DNA from: Elephas maximus indicus
Lineage: Eukaryota; Chordata; Mammalia; Proboscidea; Elephantidae
DNA length: 64,000 nucleotides
Assembly (NCBI RefSeq): GCF_024166365.1
Contig: NC_064831.1
Location: 47,803,768-47,867,767 of the forward strand
Reading direction: 5' to 3'
The notes under the pieces were generated by a model. The model worked only from the letters and a program-made list of their open reading frames with translations, was not told the DNA's origin and searched no databases. The position numbers and the translations under genes are program-made. Numbering within the stretch: the stretch's first letter is position 1; each line of letters begins with the position of its first letter. Below are positions 11,101 through 21,074 of this stretch, in pieces.

Positions 11101-11794
11101 TTGGGGAGAAAATGGTGGATCCTTTCCCCTGAATTACTCTCCCGACTGTATCACAGGGGCATTCCTTACTTCTCACCACCTATTCTGCTAGCTGATGCGT
11201 CTCAGGACTGTGTCCTCTTTCATGGAAGACAGAAAATTAAAGGGGATCAGACACGTCAGACTCCAGAGAGTGTAGCTACAGCGTGCTGATGTTGTCTGTC
11301 TGGAGACCTGGTTCTTCTTTCTCCCCACCAAATGGACAACTCGCGCCTCAATGAAGCTGGAAAAGGACGGAAGTTAGGACCTCTTACTCTCTGATGACTT
11401 TGCAAATTACCTCCCTCCCTCTCCCTGCTTTTCTGTTTTCTGATAAATATATGTGCAAACTGTCTTCAAGCACAAAAGAAATGTCAAAAAATCGCTTATT
11501 TTATTAATGAAGTAATTTTTGTGACACAATATACTGAATGCTTTATGAAAGCTCTTAGAAGGAGCCCAGTTAAGCCCAGGAGACTGCCCTCCAGCATGGA
11601 ATTTGAACCGATCCTAAGCAGAGTTTGCTTTCGACATGCTTGCCACTATCCGTGATAACTCCTCCTCTCAGGTTGCTCAATAATATCCCCTCCATTCTCT
11701 CCCTTTCTCTCCAATCAAGTTTCTCTCTTTTAATGTGGATGGGTCACCTCAGCCAGCCTTTTAGAAGAAAGCCACTTGGAGCATCCCTTTACCT
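11101..11794. other. Intergenic, no feature seen
   Basis: No repeat or exon recognised. Pyrimidine-rich stretches near 11404-11440 and 11680-11740. Confidence 0.4.
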
Positions 11795-11964
11795 TAAGCA
11801 AGATAGGCACGGGGTTACTTGTGCTTTCTTACTAATTTGGAGTGCACAATTTCACAAGGGTTGCACCAAAAGATGTGATACCTATGAGAAAATTGTTCGC
11901 TCCAGATTAGTAAGTAAGCACAAGTAAGCCCGTGCCTACCTTGCTTACTGGATAATTCACCCTT
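11795..11964. mobile_element. Foldback (palindromic) element, copy A
   Basis: Left arm about 11795-11855 and right arm about 11890-11947 are reverse complements with few changes: GGCACGGGGTTACTTGTGCT against AGTAAGCCCGTGCC, and TTACTAATTTGG against CCAGATTAGTAA. A central loop of about 35 bases separates them. The same arms occur at 49805-49979. Long terminal inverted repeats and no coding capacity suggest a miniature DNA transposon or foldback element. Confidence 0.65.
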
Positions 11965-12068
11965 GCCAATAGGGTTTCCAAGGCTGTAATCCTTAAGCAA
12001 GCAGACTGCCATATCTTTCTCCCACGGAGCAGCTGGTGGATTTGAACCACTGACCTTTTGGTTAGGAG
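11965..12068 (-). repeat. Truncated AfroSINE-type SINE
   Basis: Begins mid-element at CCAATAGGGTTTCCAAGGCT and runs towards the head (GGATTTGAACCACTGACC). The missing 3' part is not found on the other side of the foldback element, so either it was deleted or the SINE is truncated. Confidence 0.8.
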
Positions 12069-13357
12069 GAAGTGAAATAAGCCCAGCGGAAGGGCCTTAG
12101 CTACAATGTCGAGTACCCATGATCTTTCAAGGCCTTGCTTTTCTGGTTTGTGAGTTTATTCAAATGAAAAATTTTAAAAAGGTGTTATTCGATCACAATT
12201 AGTCACATATCTAACCAGTTACCTTCACTAATTAAAAAGTAAAAATTTCATATTAAAAAGTAAAATTACATGGAATCTCAGAAAACTAAACATTTAATTT
12301 TTTCCCCTCTGAATTATTTCTTCTTCCCCCACAATCAAAAAGATCATAAGATACAGTGGTGGCCTAAAAGGTGTGATTTGTTACCAAACGATACTCAGCC
12401 ATGAGAAGGCCTGAGGAGAAAAGGCTTCTTTCCCTCCAACTTGGAACTTATTTGGCTGAGATTTTCTCACCAATGTCTTCATATATATATATGTTTTTTA
12501 AATGGGTAACTGCCCCCTTGATTAATCCCATTTCCCTTAGTCCTAGTTTTTCCCTGCAGCTGAGCAAACAAAGGTGCGGCAGCCATTTTCACGTGCTTCC
12601 TCCTCCAGCCCCTCTGGGATGGGCTGTCTGTCTCTCCTGTTCATAAACGAAGGCCGGAAGGCGCTTGGAGAAAGCAGCAAGGATCTTCTGTCAGGATTCA
12701 TTTTAACAGGCCACATCGGTCACCCGGGAGCCATAACCCCGGTAAATGGCTTTAAATTACTATTTGCTGATAAAGAGGGAGATACGAACTGAAAATACGG
12801 TTCCTCCTTTCAGACAGTTTGGATAACTGCCGTAAGCACTTACTTTCAGTGTGGAGTGCCTGCACTTTACAGCCTAAACCCTTGGGAAGCAGAGGAAAGC
12901 CTTTTGCTGCCTTGGGATCACAGTGAAATATAAAAAGGGGAAATGGGACATTTTGTAGAAGGATAGAATTTTAGAGCTGGAAGGGAAATGAGGAATGTGT
13001 CCGTGGATTCCTAAGCAATTATGAAGCATTGTTTTTCTCATTTCTGTGCAGAGAAACGCTAGTTCTCTTACTATCCCTTCCACTCTTGTCTCCCTGTCAA
13101 CCAGTCGCTTTTCTTTCTTCCTGCCTTTCTCTCTCCTTTTTTCGCTCTGGTTTTCTTCAGGGCTTTGAACCAGTTGGAACCCCTGCTGATAATCTGCATT
13201 TCCACCCCAGATATATTGAATCAGAATCTACAGTTTAACAAGATCCCCAGGTGATTCTTATGTACCATGAATTTTGAGAGCCACTGCTCAACTAGTGGAT
13301 CTCAGGATTGGTGCCTAACCGGCAGTATTAGTATTGCCTGGGAACTTGTTAGGAATG
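12069..13357. other. Intergenic, repeat-poor
   Basis: An AT microsatellite-like run lies at 12480-12492. The stretch 12640-12870 is repeat-free and holds AT-rich blocks such as AAATGGCTTTAAATTACTA beside GC-rich ones. It could be a conserved non-coding element, but this cannot be judged from one species. Confidence 0.35.
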
Positions 13358-14465
13358 CAGATGGTACTTTTTTGGTAAAGTCTTTTGATGAATAAAATTT
13401 TTAATTTTTATCATACCTGTTGGCGTCGAGTCAATTCCAACTCATAGCGACCCTATAGGACAGAGTAGAACTGCCTCATAGAGTTTCCAAGGAGCACTGG
13501 TAGATTTGAACTGCTGACCTTTTCGTTAGCAGTCAAAGCTCTTAACCACTAGGCCACCAGGGTTTCCTTAATTTTTAAAAGGTCCCATGTATTTATTTTG
13601 TCTTTTGCTCTTTGTGCTTTTGTTATTATCTTAGATAACCCATTGTTAAAAGCTAGGCCTGACAGTGTTGTTGCTGCTTTTTCTTCTAAGAATTTTATGG
13701 TTTTAGTTTGCACATTTAGGTCCTTAATCCTCTTTGAATTTGTTTTTTTTTTGTATGCTGTGAGGCATGGATCCTGTTTCATTTTTCTGCATGTGGAAAT
13801 GCAATTTTCCCAGCACCATTTATTGAAAAGACTCTTCTTTCCCCATCGAATGGACTTAGCACCCTTGTCAAAAATCAGTTGACCATAGATGTTTGGGTTT
13901 ATTCCTGGACTCTCAATTCTATTCCATTGGTCTACATGTCTGTTATACCAGTACCAGGTTGTTTTGATTACTGTAGCTATATAAAAATAGGAAGTGTGAG
14001 TCCTCCTACTTTGTTCTTCTCTTTCAACATTGCTTTAGCTATTCAGGGCCTCTTGCCATTCCCTATAAAGTTGAGGGTTGGCTTTTCTGTTTCTGTAAAG
14101 AAGGCTGCTGGAATTTTTATTGGAATTACATTGAATCTATAGATCGCTTTGGATAGTATGGACATCTTAACAATATTAAGTCTTCCAATCCATGAACATG
14201 GAACATATTTCCATTTATTTAAGTCTCTTTAAATCTCTTTCAGCAGTGTTTTATAGTTTTCATTGTATAAGTCCTTCACATTCCTAGTTAGATTTGTTTC
14301 TAGGTATTTATTCTCTTGGCTGCTACTGTAAATGGAATTGTTTCCCTAATTTCTCATTGCTGGTGCATAGGAACCAACTGATTTTTGTTTGTTGACTTTG
14401 TACCCTGCAACTTTGCTCAATTCCTCTATTAGCTCTAGAAGCTTTCTTGTGGACTCTTTGCCATT
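13358..14465 (-). repeat. L1 ORF2/3' fragment, broken by a SINE
   Basis: Reading minus, the segment encodes an L1 ORF2 C-terminal part: frame 13549-13782 contains MKQDPCLTAYKKK and LKIKETL-like blocks known from L1 ORF2. It resembles 41.9-42.4 kb but is more diverged, with many stops. A SINE lies inside at 13417-13567. Confidence 0.85.
13417..13567 (-). repeat. AfroSINE-type SINE inside L1
   Basis: Short subfamily: GTCGAGTCAATTCCAACTC, GACCCTATAGGACAGAGTAG, ending CTAGGCCACCAGGG. Flanked by similar AT-rich TTAATTTTTA-type sequences, a probable target duplication. Confidence 0.9.
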
Positions 14466-14789
14466 CTTAATTTTTCACTAGCTATCTTTGGCTCCTGCTT
14501 TGGTTTGTTTGAAAATTCAGCATGTTCCATTTGCAAATGGATTTTTTCTTTTAATTACAAACGAAAATAGAATTTGCTTCTTACTTGTTTATAATCCTTT
14601 GTTTCTCCCTTCTGCTCCTCAGAACCCATGCATTGTGTTACTTATTCACGGGGAGAAGTTCTCTACTCCCCCTTAAAACATAATTGATACCATCAAAAAT
14701 GTTTGGTACTAGTTCTGTAATCTTTCTTAAATGCCCAAGCTACAGCACATAGACCTTTGGGGAAAAAAGCCAGTAATCTGGAGGCAAAA

Positions 14790-15226
14790 ATTAAAAAAAA
14801 CAGTAACCATACCAAGAGCTGACGAGATGGGGAGCAATGGGCACCCTGATCCAGCGCTGCTGGAAATACAAGTTGGCACAGACACCTCGTGAACACTTCG
14901 CAGTTTCCTATAAAGGTCAACATTCATTTACCACATGCCCCAGTAATCTCACTCCCAGGTATTTACCCAAGTGAAGCAAAAGCTTATGTTCACAAAAATA
15001 CCTGTATGCAAATATTTACAGAGACTTTATTCATAATCACCAATAACTAGAATCAAACCCAGTGTCCTCCAGTTGTTGAATGGATAAACAAAGCCACACA
15101 ATTCACTACTATATCCATACTACTAAGCAATAAAAAGGAACAGATTACTGACACATGCAACAGCATGGACGAATCTCAAAGCCGGCGTGCCAGGTGAAAG
15201 AAGCCAGGAACCAAAACAGCAGGAAG
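14790..15226 (+). repeat. Old L1 3' fragment, plus strand
   Basis: CCAGTAATCTCACTCCCAGG, TATTTACCCAAGTGAAGC, TTGAATGGATAAACAAA and AGCAATAAAAAGGAAC follow the sense order of an old L1 ORF2 C-terminus. The retrovirus at 15232 is inserted directly after it. Confidence 0.8.
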
Positions 15227-15231
15227 GATGG
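15227..15231 (+). repeat. ERV target duplication, left
   Basis: GATGG immediately before the 5' LTR; the identical pentamer follows the 3' LTR at 20271-20275. Confidence 0.9.
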
Positions 15232-15695
15232 TGTAGGATAATACAATTCAGCTATATGCATCTCCTCCCTAGTGGAGTCAGCTTTGCTCTTCCCTGAAGC
15301 ATGCTGGGGATGAATTTGGGGTGGACTTGGGCTAAGGTACAAGGCCGGGAGGGGCATGACTGGGACAGTGGCTAAGGCCGAAGAGTGGCTTAGCAACAAG
15401 AAGGTAAACATCTGGGCCTGGACATGAAGTCCCTGGGAACACTGACTGCCCAAGGACGTGGGAGAAAACGATGAGCCTTGGTCCCAGCTGGAATGGTATA
15501 TAAGCGTGGGTCCCTTGCTAGGTGGTTGCGGAAAATACTCCAGCCGGCCGCCACTGGAGAAAGCAGCTGCTTGCTCGTGTAAGTAAGTTTCCCTGAATAA
15601 CCGTCTGAATCTGGAAAGGGCTATGTGTCAGTTCTTTGGATTATCTGCCAGGACGCACAGTGAGGGTCTTTCCTTGCTGGGGCTGTCCCCCGACA
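15232..15695 (+). mobile_element. ERV 5' LTR
   Basis: 464 bases, TGTAGGATAA... to ...CCCCCGACA. TATA box TATATAAG at 15497-15504. Compared by eye with the 3' LTR it differs at about seven positions (near 15238, 15243, 15262, 15263, 15316, 15639 and 15661), or 1.5 percent. Because the two LTRs are identical at insertion, this low divergence means a fairly young integration. Confidence 0.95.
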
Positions 15696-15770
15696 AGGGG
15701 CGTAGTCGGTGGGTATCTGAAGGGCACATCATGCCTTCCCAGATGCGTGGGGGAAAAGCGGGCTCTGCTG

Positions 15771-15793
15771 GGGGAAATCCCAGGGTGGCCAGG
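15771..15793 (+). repeat. ERV leader repeat, copy 1 of 3
   Basis: GGGGAAATCCCAGGGTGGCC and following bases. Contains GGGAAATCCC, a perfect palindrome matching the NF-kappaB site consensus. Further copies at 16206-16230 (perfect motif) and 16271-16294 (first bases changed to GAG). Confidence 0.8.
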
Positions 15794-16205
15794 GGCGTGT
15801 GCCCTGGGACCACCAACCCAGGCTGTTGATGCCTGGGGACCTGTGCGTGAGTACTGGGATGCCCTGAAAACACCACAGGGATTGTTGCAGTTACTAGAGT
15901 CTTTGCATGTTGAGAAAGAAAAGAAGGCTGTTCACGTTTTGGTTGCGGGAGTTGCGAGGCCGCTGTTGTGGGCATGGCGACATTCATGGGAGACCCCAAA
16001 GCAAAAGCCGGATTGCCGTGCTGAGGCGGCTTGTGTGGGGTGGCTTCTATTGGCAGCATTGAGAGGGGTGTCCGGTGTGGAGCCAGCTACTAGGGCCCTA
16101 ATTAGGCAGCTGGAAGCAGAGCTGCAACTGGAGGATTTGTGGGCAGCATATTCCTCCTCCACTGAAACATTAGTGCCCTGTTTGCAGAAGCTAGAGGCAT
16201 CTTCA

Positions 16206-16294
16206 GGGGAAATCCCAGGGTGGCCAGCGACCTCTGTGTGGGGAGGTCTGGCCCGTATGCTTTTCTGTGGGAGAAATCCCAGGGTGGCCAGCGA
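16206..16294 (+). repeat. ERV leader repeat, copies 2 and 3
   Basis: Two copies of AAATCCCAGGGTGGCCAGCG about 64 bases apart (16206-16230 and 16271-16294). Copy 3 stops one base before the tRNA-derived segment. Confidence 0.85.
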
Positions 16295-16295
16295 A

Positions 16296-16328
16296 GCCCA
16301 GCTAGCTCAGTCGGTAGAGCATGGGACT
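16296..16328 (+). other. tRNA-Lys(CUU) 5' half, embedded in ERV
   Basis: 33 bases match the 5' part of mammalian tRNA-Lys(CUU) as I know it, with one difference (A for G at tRNA position 5). The acceptor 5' strand, D arm with AGTCGGTA loop, and 5' strand of the anticodon stem are present. The match ends at C32-U33; the next bases (GGAGC) are not the CUU anticodon. There is no T arm or 3' acceptor, so this is not a functional tRNA gene. The endpoint is where anticodon-loop nucleases make tRNA halves. Confidence 0.8.
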
Positions 16329-16349
16329 GGAGCTATTTGGAAGGGATAA

Positions 16350-17834
16350 ACAGGTCCCTGGCGCTGAGAACACCCTGTAACACCTAGTGCAAAGCAAGAG
16401 TTAAAACAGCAGGGAAAAAAGGAAAAAATAAAAAAGGAGTAAAAAGCCCTTCAAGATAGCTTGTGTTGAGAGACCTTGAAGAGACCCCAGAATTCTCTGA
16501 TAGCTGCCCCCGCCAAGACAACTGAACAGCAACATAGCTGCAGCTGCAGTGGTAAGGGGAAAGCTAGAAGAGGGGGGCCCACCTCCAGGTCACCAGGCAA
16601 CTGGGCTGGACCCAATGCTTGCACTTGGTGTGGTGTTACAATTAGGTATACTTTGGGTCTGAGGTCACTATCAGTGAGGCACTTGCCCCAGCCTGACTAT
16701 GGATCTTACTGTATGTACTGATGATGCTGACATATTAATGCAAACCTTTGTAAACTTTTGCCTCCAAGTCCTGATGGGAATTGCTGCAGTTAGGGCTGTT
16801 TTTAGAGGGGCACAAGGCAACTGTGACGTAGGCTATAGCTAATAGCCTGGCCATTCAATCTGGCTACTGACAACCCTCGAACTGACATATAAGTCCCTAC
16901 AGAGATGAGACATCTGGACAAAAAAAAAAAATAACAAAATCAGTCCTGCTTCTGATAAGCTTTGGCTACTTGTGTGGGTAGTCATCAGAAAAGCCTCTAT
17001 GATGAGAGCGGAAAAGAGCCAACGAGCAGATCGGTCTAATCAGCTGACTGCAGAGGCTGAAGCATTGTCTGCTCCAGAGTAAAGAGATGAACAATCAACC
17101 TCCTTCTGGATCTAAGAGAGGACCGTCCATGGAGACTCACACACCATCCTAGACTGGGCCTACATGCATGGACTGCCATTGTCATCAGAAAATGCTGGAT
17201 AGCACAGGAAAGCTGACCCGCCTACGAGACCCTGGCCAAGGCTAAAACCTGTGCAGGGACAGATTTCCGAGCCAACAGGCCAGGGCGTTCTCAGCAGGTA
17301 AATTGTATCGGGGCTTTTTGTCCTATACAGAGGCTTCCACTGGATCTTGAATGAACTCTTCACACTCTTTATCAGCCCAAGACATAGGGGCAATTGAGCA
17401 CTTCAATGGACAGGTTTAAATGGCTGATGAGAGGGGACAAGACAACCCCAGCCTGGACCATGCATCTCAGACAAGCAGTCTGGGGTCTCAGTACAGCAGC
17501 TCCCTGGAAGGGCATTTCTTATTTGTGCCATATGTTTGCTCAAACTGTCTATTCTATAAAATGTGTTTCTGTGGTATAGAATTGTACCTGACAAAAGATC
17601 TGGGTTCCACAAAGGCACTGACCAGAGCCCACGAAAGGAGGCCAAGTCTAAGGCTCCCCACCGCCGAGGGGTGGGAGTGTCCCTCACCCCTCGACTAGAG
17701 GTGTGGCCAAGGTACACCGCAGGTACAGGAAGCCCTCCACTGAGTGACAGGGGATCAGAGGCCACACACTGAAATGATCATACACTGGACCCCTGCTAAC
17801 AGCTATTGATGGGTACGGGGGTGGGGCCGTCAGA
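16350..17834 (+). other. ERV interior, undetermined
   Basis: Lies between the possible gag remnant and protease. No frame longer than about 120 codons is open and no retroviral motif is recognised. An A-rich stretch lies at 16410-16445 and an A run at 16920-16932. Probably degraded gag/protease sequence. Confidence 0.4.
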
Positions 17835-18850
17835 GTGTGCCAAATCAAACTAGTGCTGCAGATTAGAAGGCTACTCCCAAAGGCCTACCAAGTATACATA
17901 GCCCTGTTACTGGAATACATTCTGGGCAGAGATGTCTTATTGGGGCTGGAGCTGCAGACCTCCAGTAAGTTCCACCTGCAAGTGAGAGCCATAAAAACTG
18001 TAGTACAAGGTAATGCTAAATGGTCCCCTGTGTAGTTGCACTCCCCAGCTCAGGTCATGGCCCTTAAGCAGTACCACCTCCCTGGTGGGCACCAAGAACT
18101 CACTGAGGCAGTGCAGGAGCTACACCAGGAGCTACACCCAGTGGGTATTTTGAGACCTGCCAAGAGCCCCTTCAATAGTCCTGTCTGGCCAATGCTCAAG
18201 CCGGACAGCTCCTGGAGAATGATGGTAGACTACTGGGAATTGAATAAGGTGACTCCCCTTGTTTGCAACTGTATCCAACATCATGCAGATGATGGGGCAA
18301 ATGGGGGAGGCATTGGGCACTTACCACTTTGTGCTCGACTTGGCTAATGCTTTCTTTAGCATCCCTCTACACTCAGACAGCCAGGACCAGTTTGCCTTCA
18401 GTTGGGAGGTGAGGCAGTGGACTTCCACTGTACTCCCACAAGGGTACCAGCATACCCCCACCATATGCCATGGCATGGTTGCCACTGACCTCAAGTGGTG
18501 GATTCCCCCTGCTGAGGTGGCCGTATTCCACTATATTGATGATGTCATGCTGACCTCTGAGTCGTTTGCTTCTTTGCAGACTACAGCTGGTGAGGTAATC
18601 ATGCACCTCCAGTCGTGGGGATGGGCAGTGAACAAGGGAAAAACACAGGGGCCTGGTTTGTTGGTCAAGTACTTGGGTGTTATCTGGTCGGTAAGATGTG
18701 AGTGATGCCTGAAGCAGTGATAGATAAAGTCCAAGCCTACCCCCACGCAGAAACTGTGAAGGAACTACAGGTAATTGTCAGGCTCCTGGAGTACTAGCAC
18801 CCCTTCATACCCCATGTAGCCCACATCCTATGGCCCCTACACAGGTTAGT
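17835..18850 (+). pseudogene. ERV protease/reverse transcriptase remnant
   Basis: Protease C-terminal GRDVLLGL-type sequence lies near 17920-17945, then an in-frame stop (18033-18035), then RT N-terminal sequence with SPFNSPVWPMLKP at about 18168-18206. A frameshift near 18260-18290 moves RT to another frame (18259-18705) carrying the catalytic YIDD at 18532-18543. Another shift follows near 18705; the thumb region decays in stops by about 18800. YIDD rather than YVDD, and the LPQGY block before it, recall class III/ERV-L-type polymerases more than classic gammaretroviruses. Non-functional. Confidence 0.85.
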
Positions 18851-19105
18851 GAAAAAAGAAGTGAGACTGAAGGAGAGAGAAACAAAAAGACTGGATGAGA
18901 AAGTGATACAGGGGGCTAAAGGGGAAGAGAGTGAGTGAGAGAGAGAGACAGGTGAAACTGGGGAGAGTTCTAGAGAGTGATGGGTTGGACCCCCGACAAC
19001 AGTGTGCTAGAACCCTGTTGGTTGTTGCCAATAGTTGGTTAGGGAAGCAAAAGCAAAGCCTATGGGCAGGGGCATAACCATCACCCAAGGGGTGGCTTTG
19101 GACAT
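18851..19105. other. ERV interior, GA-rich, pol deletion zone
   Basis: A purine-rich stretch with GAGAGAGAGAGA near 18931-18950 separates RT from envelope sequence. No RNase H or integrase motif is seen, so the 3' half of pol appears to be missing. Confidence 0.5.
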
Positions 19106-19705
19106 GTGGCTTGCATGGGTAGCCGTACCTCCCCTACAACTTCGTGGGGTGCTGCACCTGGGGGCTGTTACATAGCTGCTAATATTTACACCACCCTCTC
19201 CAGCGTTCCCAGCAACCTTCAAACTTTAACAGCCCAGCATAGATACCAGTGCACATCACGGTGGTTTTGCCCCTTGTCCCTGTTCTTGCCCCAGGCCACC
19301 ACTATAGATGTTGAGTGGCAGGTAGAGGTGCTAGCCAGACACACCACAGCTGCACTTAACAACACCATGTAGGCTATCACCCTTCTGAATGTGGAGACTC
19401 AACAAATACAGAAGGTCATCCTTCAGAGTAGAATGGCTCTTGACATCCTGATCACCACCCAGGGTGGCACCTGTGCCATGATATAAAAACTGAATGTTGC
19501 ATGTATTGCAATGTGCCTCTGAAAATGTGTCTTTGGCTCTTCTGGTCTTGAAGCAACACATCTCTGGTATCAAACATGATGCTGCTGACCTCCGTCTCCT
19601 GCTGGCCGCACTCCCTCCCGTCTGCCTGGTGGACAGGCTTCTGGGTGATATTGGGTCTCTTATTACTATGTCTTTTCCTGTGTTGCTGGTTATGCTGAGT
19701 ATGTA
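19106..19705 (+). pseudogene. ERV envelope transmembrane remnant
   Basis: One frame runs from 19106 through a stop (19370-19372) to another stop (19484-19486). Just before the second stop, 19421-19480, is an LQ-R-x-ALD-type segment ending GGTC, placed like the immunosuppressive-domain region of gammaretrovirus-type envelopes. A pair of cysteines about seven residues later, as in the CX6CC motif, lies in a different frame. A hydrophobic anchor rich in Leu and Cys lies at about 19628-19700 in the +1 direction. Stops and frame breaks make it non-functional. Confidence 0.7.
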
Positions 19706-19750
19706 GTCTAGTTTTGCAATGCTCCTCTGCATACCAAGTCCAAGGGCTAT

Positions 19751-19766
19751 TGGGAAGAGGGGGCGG
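19751..19766 (+). promoter_or_regulatory. ERV polypurine tract candidate
   Basis: TGGGAAGAGGGGGCGG, purine-rich, about 40 bases upstream of the 3' LTR. A functional tract normally abuts the LTR, so the position is unusual. Confidence 0.4.
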
Positions 19767-19806
19767 TAAGATTGTAAGGACATTAGGAGGGTACGTAGGG
19801 GTGGAC

Positions 19807-20270
19807 TGTAGGGTAATGCAATTCAGCTATATGCATTCCCTCCCTAGTGGAGTCAGCTTTGCTCTTCCCTGAAGCATGCTGGGGATGAATCTGGGGTGGA
19901 CTTGGGCTAAGGTACAAGGCCGGGAGGGGCATGACTGGGACAGTGGCTAAGGCCGAAGAGTGGCTTAGCAACAAGAAGGTAAACATCTGGGCCTGGACAT
20001 GAAGTCCCTGGGAACACTGACTGCCCAAGGACGTGGGAGAAAACGATGAGCCTTGGTCCCAGCTGGAATGGTATATAAGCGTGGGTCCCTTGCTAGGTGG
20101 TTGCGGAAAATACTCCAGCCGGCCGCCACTGGAGAAAGCAGCTGCTTGCTCGTGTAAGTAAGTTTCCCTGAATAACCGTCTGAATCTGGAAAGGGCTATG
20201 TGTCAGTTCTTCGGATTATCTGCCAGGACGCACAGCGAGGGTCTTTCCTTGCTGGGGCTGTCCCCCGACA
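19807..20270 (+). mobile_element. ERV 3' LTR
   Basis: 464 bases, TGTAGGGTAA... to ...CCCCCGACA, same length as the 5' LTR with no gaps in my alignment. TATATAAG recurs at 20072-20079. Followed by the GATGG duplication at 20271-20275. Confidence 0.95.
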
Positions 20271-20368
20271 GATGGGCATATGGGGTGGGAAGTTGAAAGG
20301 GGTGGAAGAGATTAGAGTGTAGAGAGGAGAAGGGGAAGAATTGAAAGGTATTAAAAACAAAACAAAAC

Positions 20369-20557
20369 CTGTTGCTGTTGAATTAGCTCTCACTTATGGA
20401 GACCCCATGTGTTTTAGAGTAGAATTACACTTCATAATGTTTTCAATGGCTGTGATCTTTCAGAAGTTAATCACTAGGCCTTTCTTTCAAGTCACCTCTG
20501 GGTAGATTTTCCAACTGCCAACTTTCATTTAGTAGCCAAGTGCTTAACCATTTGTGG
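20369..20557 (-). repeat. SINE, CATGTGT subfamily
   Basis: CTGTTGCTGTTGAATTAGCT at the 3' end, ACCCCATGTGTTTTAGAGTA in the body, and AAGTGCTTAACCATTTG at the head. Rather diverged. Confidence 0.8.
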
Positions 20558-21074
20558 CAACTGGAAACTGAAAGGTATTTAGGCTCTAGGATTTAGTGAC
20601 TTGTTGGGTTGAGGGAAAAAGAACAGCCCAGCATGAATGTGTAACTTCCAGGTTGGGCGACTAGGAATGAAAACAGGAAGAGTGGGTTGGGGAGGGAAAT
20701 ATAAATGAGTACAATTTGGGGCATGTTCAACCTGAGAAGCCTTTGAGATACTGGATAGTAAGGGCCTACTCAGTATAATTCTAGCCCCAGGACAAAGAGC
20801 CAAAAGACTCCTTTGCTGAAAAGCCTGGAGAGTTGGTGCCATGGACTTTAAGGTAGGAGAGAGTTTTAGGAAGGAGAAAGTTGTCAACATAGTCAGGTGC
20901 AGGAAGGAAGATAAAGACTAAAACCTGTTCCTTGGATTTGAGGCCCTGGAGGAGATTGATGGCTCTGGCAAGAGCGGTGAAGTGGAGTCAAAGAGAGTAG
21001 ACAATTCTTTTGGAATCTGCTCTCTGAAAATGGAAGAGAGGGTGGAAGCTAGAGGGGGATGTTTAACAGCTTTT
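20558..21074. other. Intergenic, no feature seen
   Basis: Purine-rich on the plus strand with no recognised repeat or exon. Confidence 0.4.

Larger units (their letters stand above)
15800..16349 (+). pseudogene. Possible ERV gag remnant
   Basis: A single frame stays open from 15636 in the LTR to a stop at 16347-16349. The part after about residue 55 is rich in Leu, Ala and Glu, with a helical look around residues 145-190, as in capsid-region precursors. No zinc knuckle or major homology region is visible, so the assignment rests on position (between LTR and pol) and openness. The three leader repeats and the tRNA half lie within this frame, and its last residues are encoded by tRNA-derived sequence, so this is not an intact gag. 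Confidence 0.35.
15696..19806 (+). mobile_element. ERV internal region, 4.1 kb, defective
   Basis: Shorter than a full retroviral interior. Order: G-rich start where a primer binding site belongs (GGGGCGTAGTCGG, only loosely like a proline-type site), leader with three copies of a GGGAAATCCC repeat and a tRNA-Lys 5' half, possible gag remnant, protease/RT remnant, then an envelope transmembrane remnant. Little room remains for RNase H and integrase between about 18850 and 19100, so they seem deleted. A purine tract lies at 19751-19766, some 40 bases before the 3' LTR. Confidence 0.85.

Noticed and set aside
13549..13782. Minus frame as a small gene
   Set aside because: It is an L1 ORF2 fragment with a SINE inside.
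16296..16360. A tRNA gene
   Set aside because: Only positions 1-33 are present; the anticodon, T arm and 3' acceptor are missing.
16476..16721. 81-codon frame in the ERV as an accessory gene
   Set aside because: No retroviral motif, no conserved neighbour frame and composition typical of degraded leader or gag sequence.
15145..20028. Paired 80-100 codon minus-strand frames starting MGSQCSQGL
   Set aside because: Both are the same antisense frame in the two LTRs, not a gene family.
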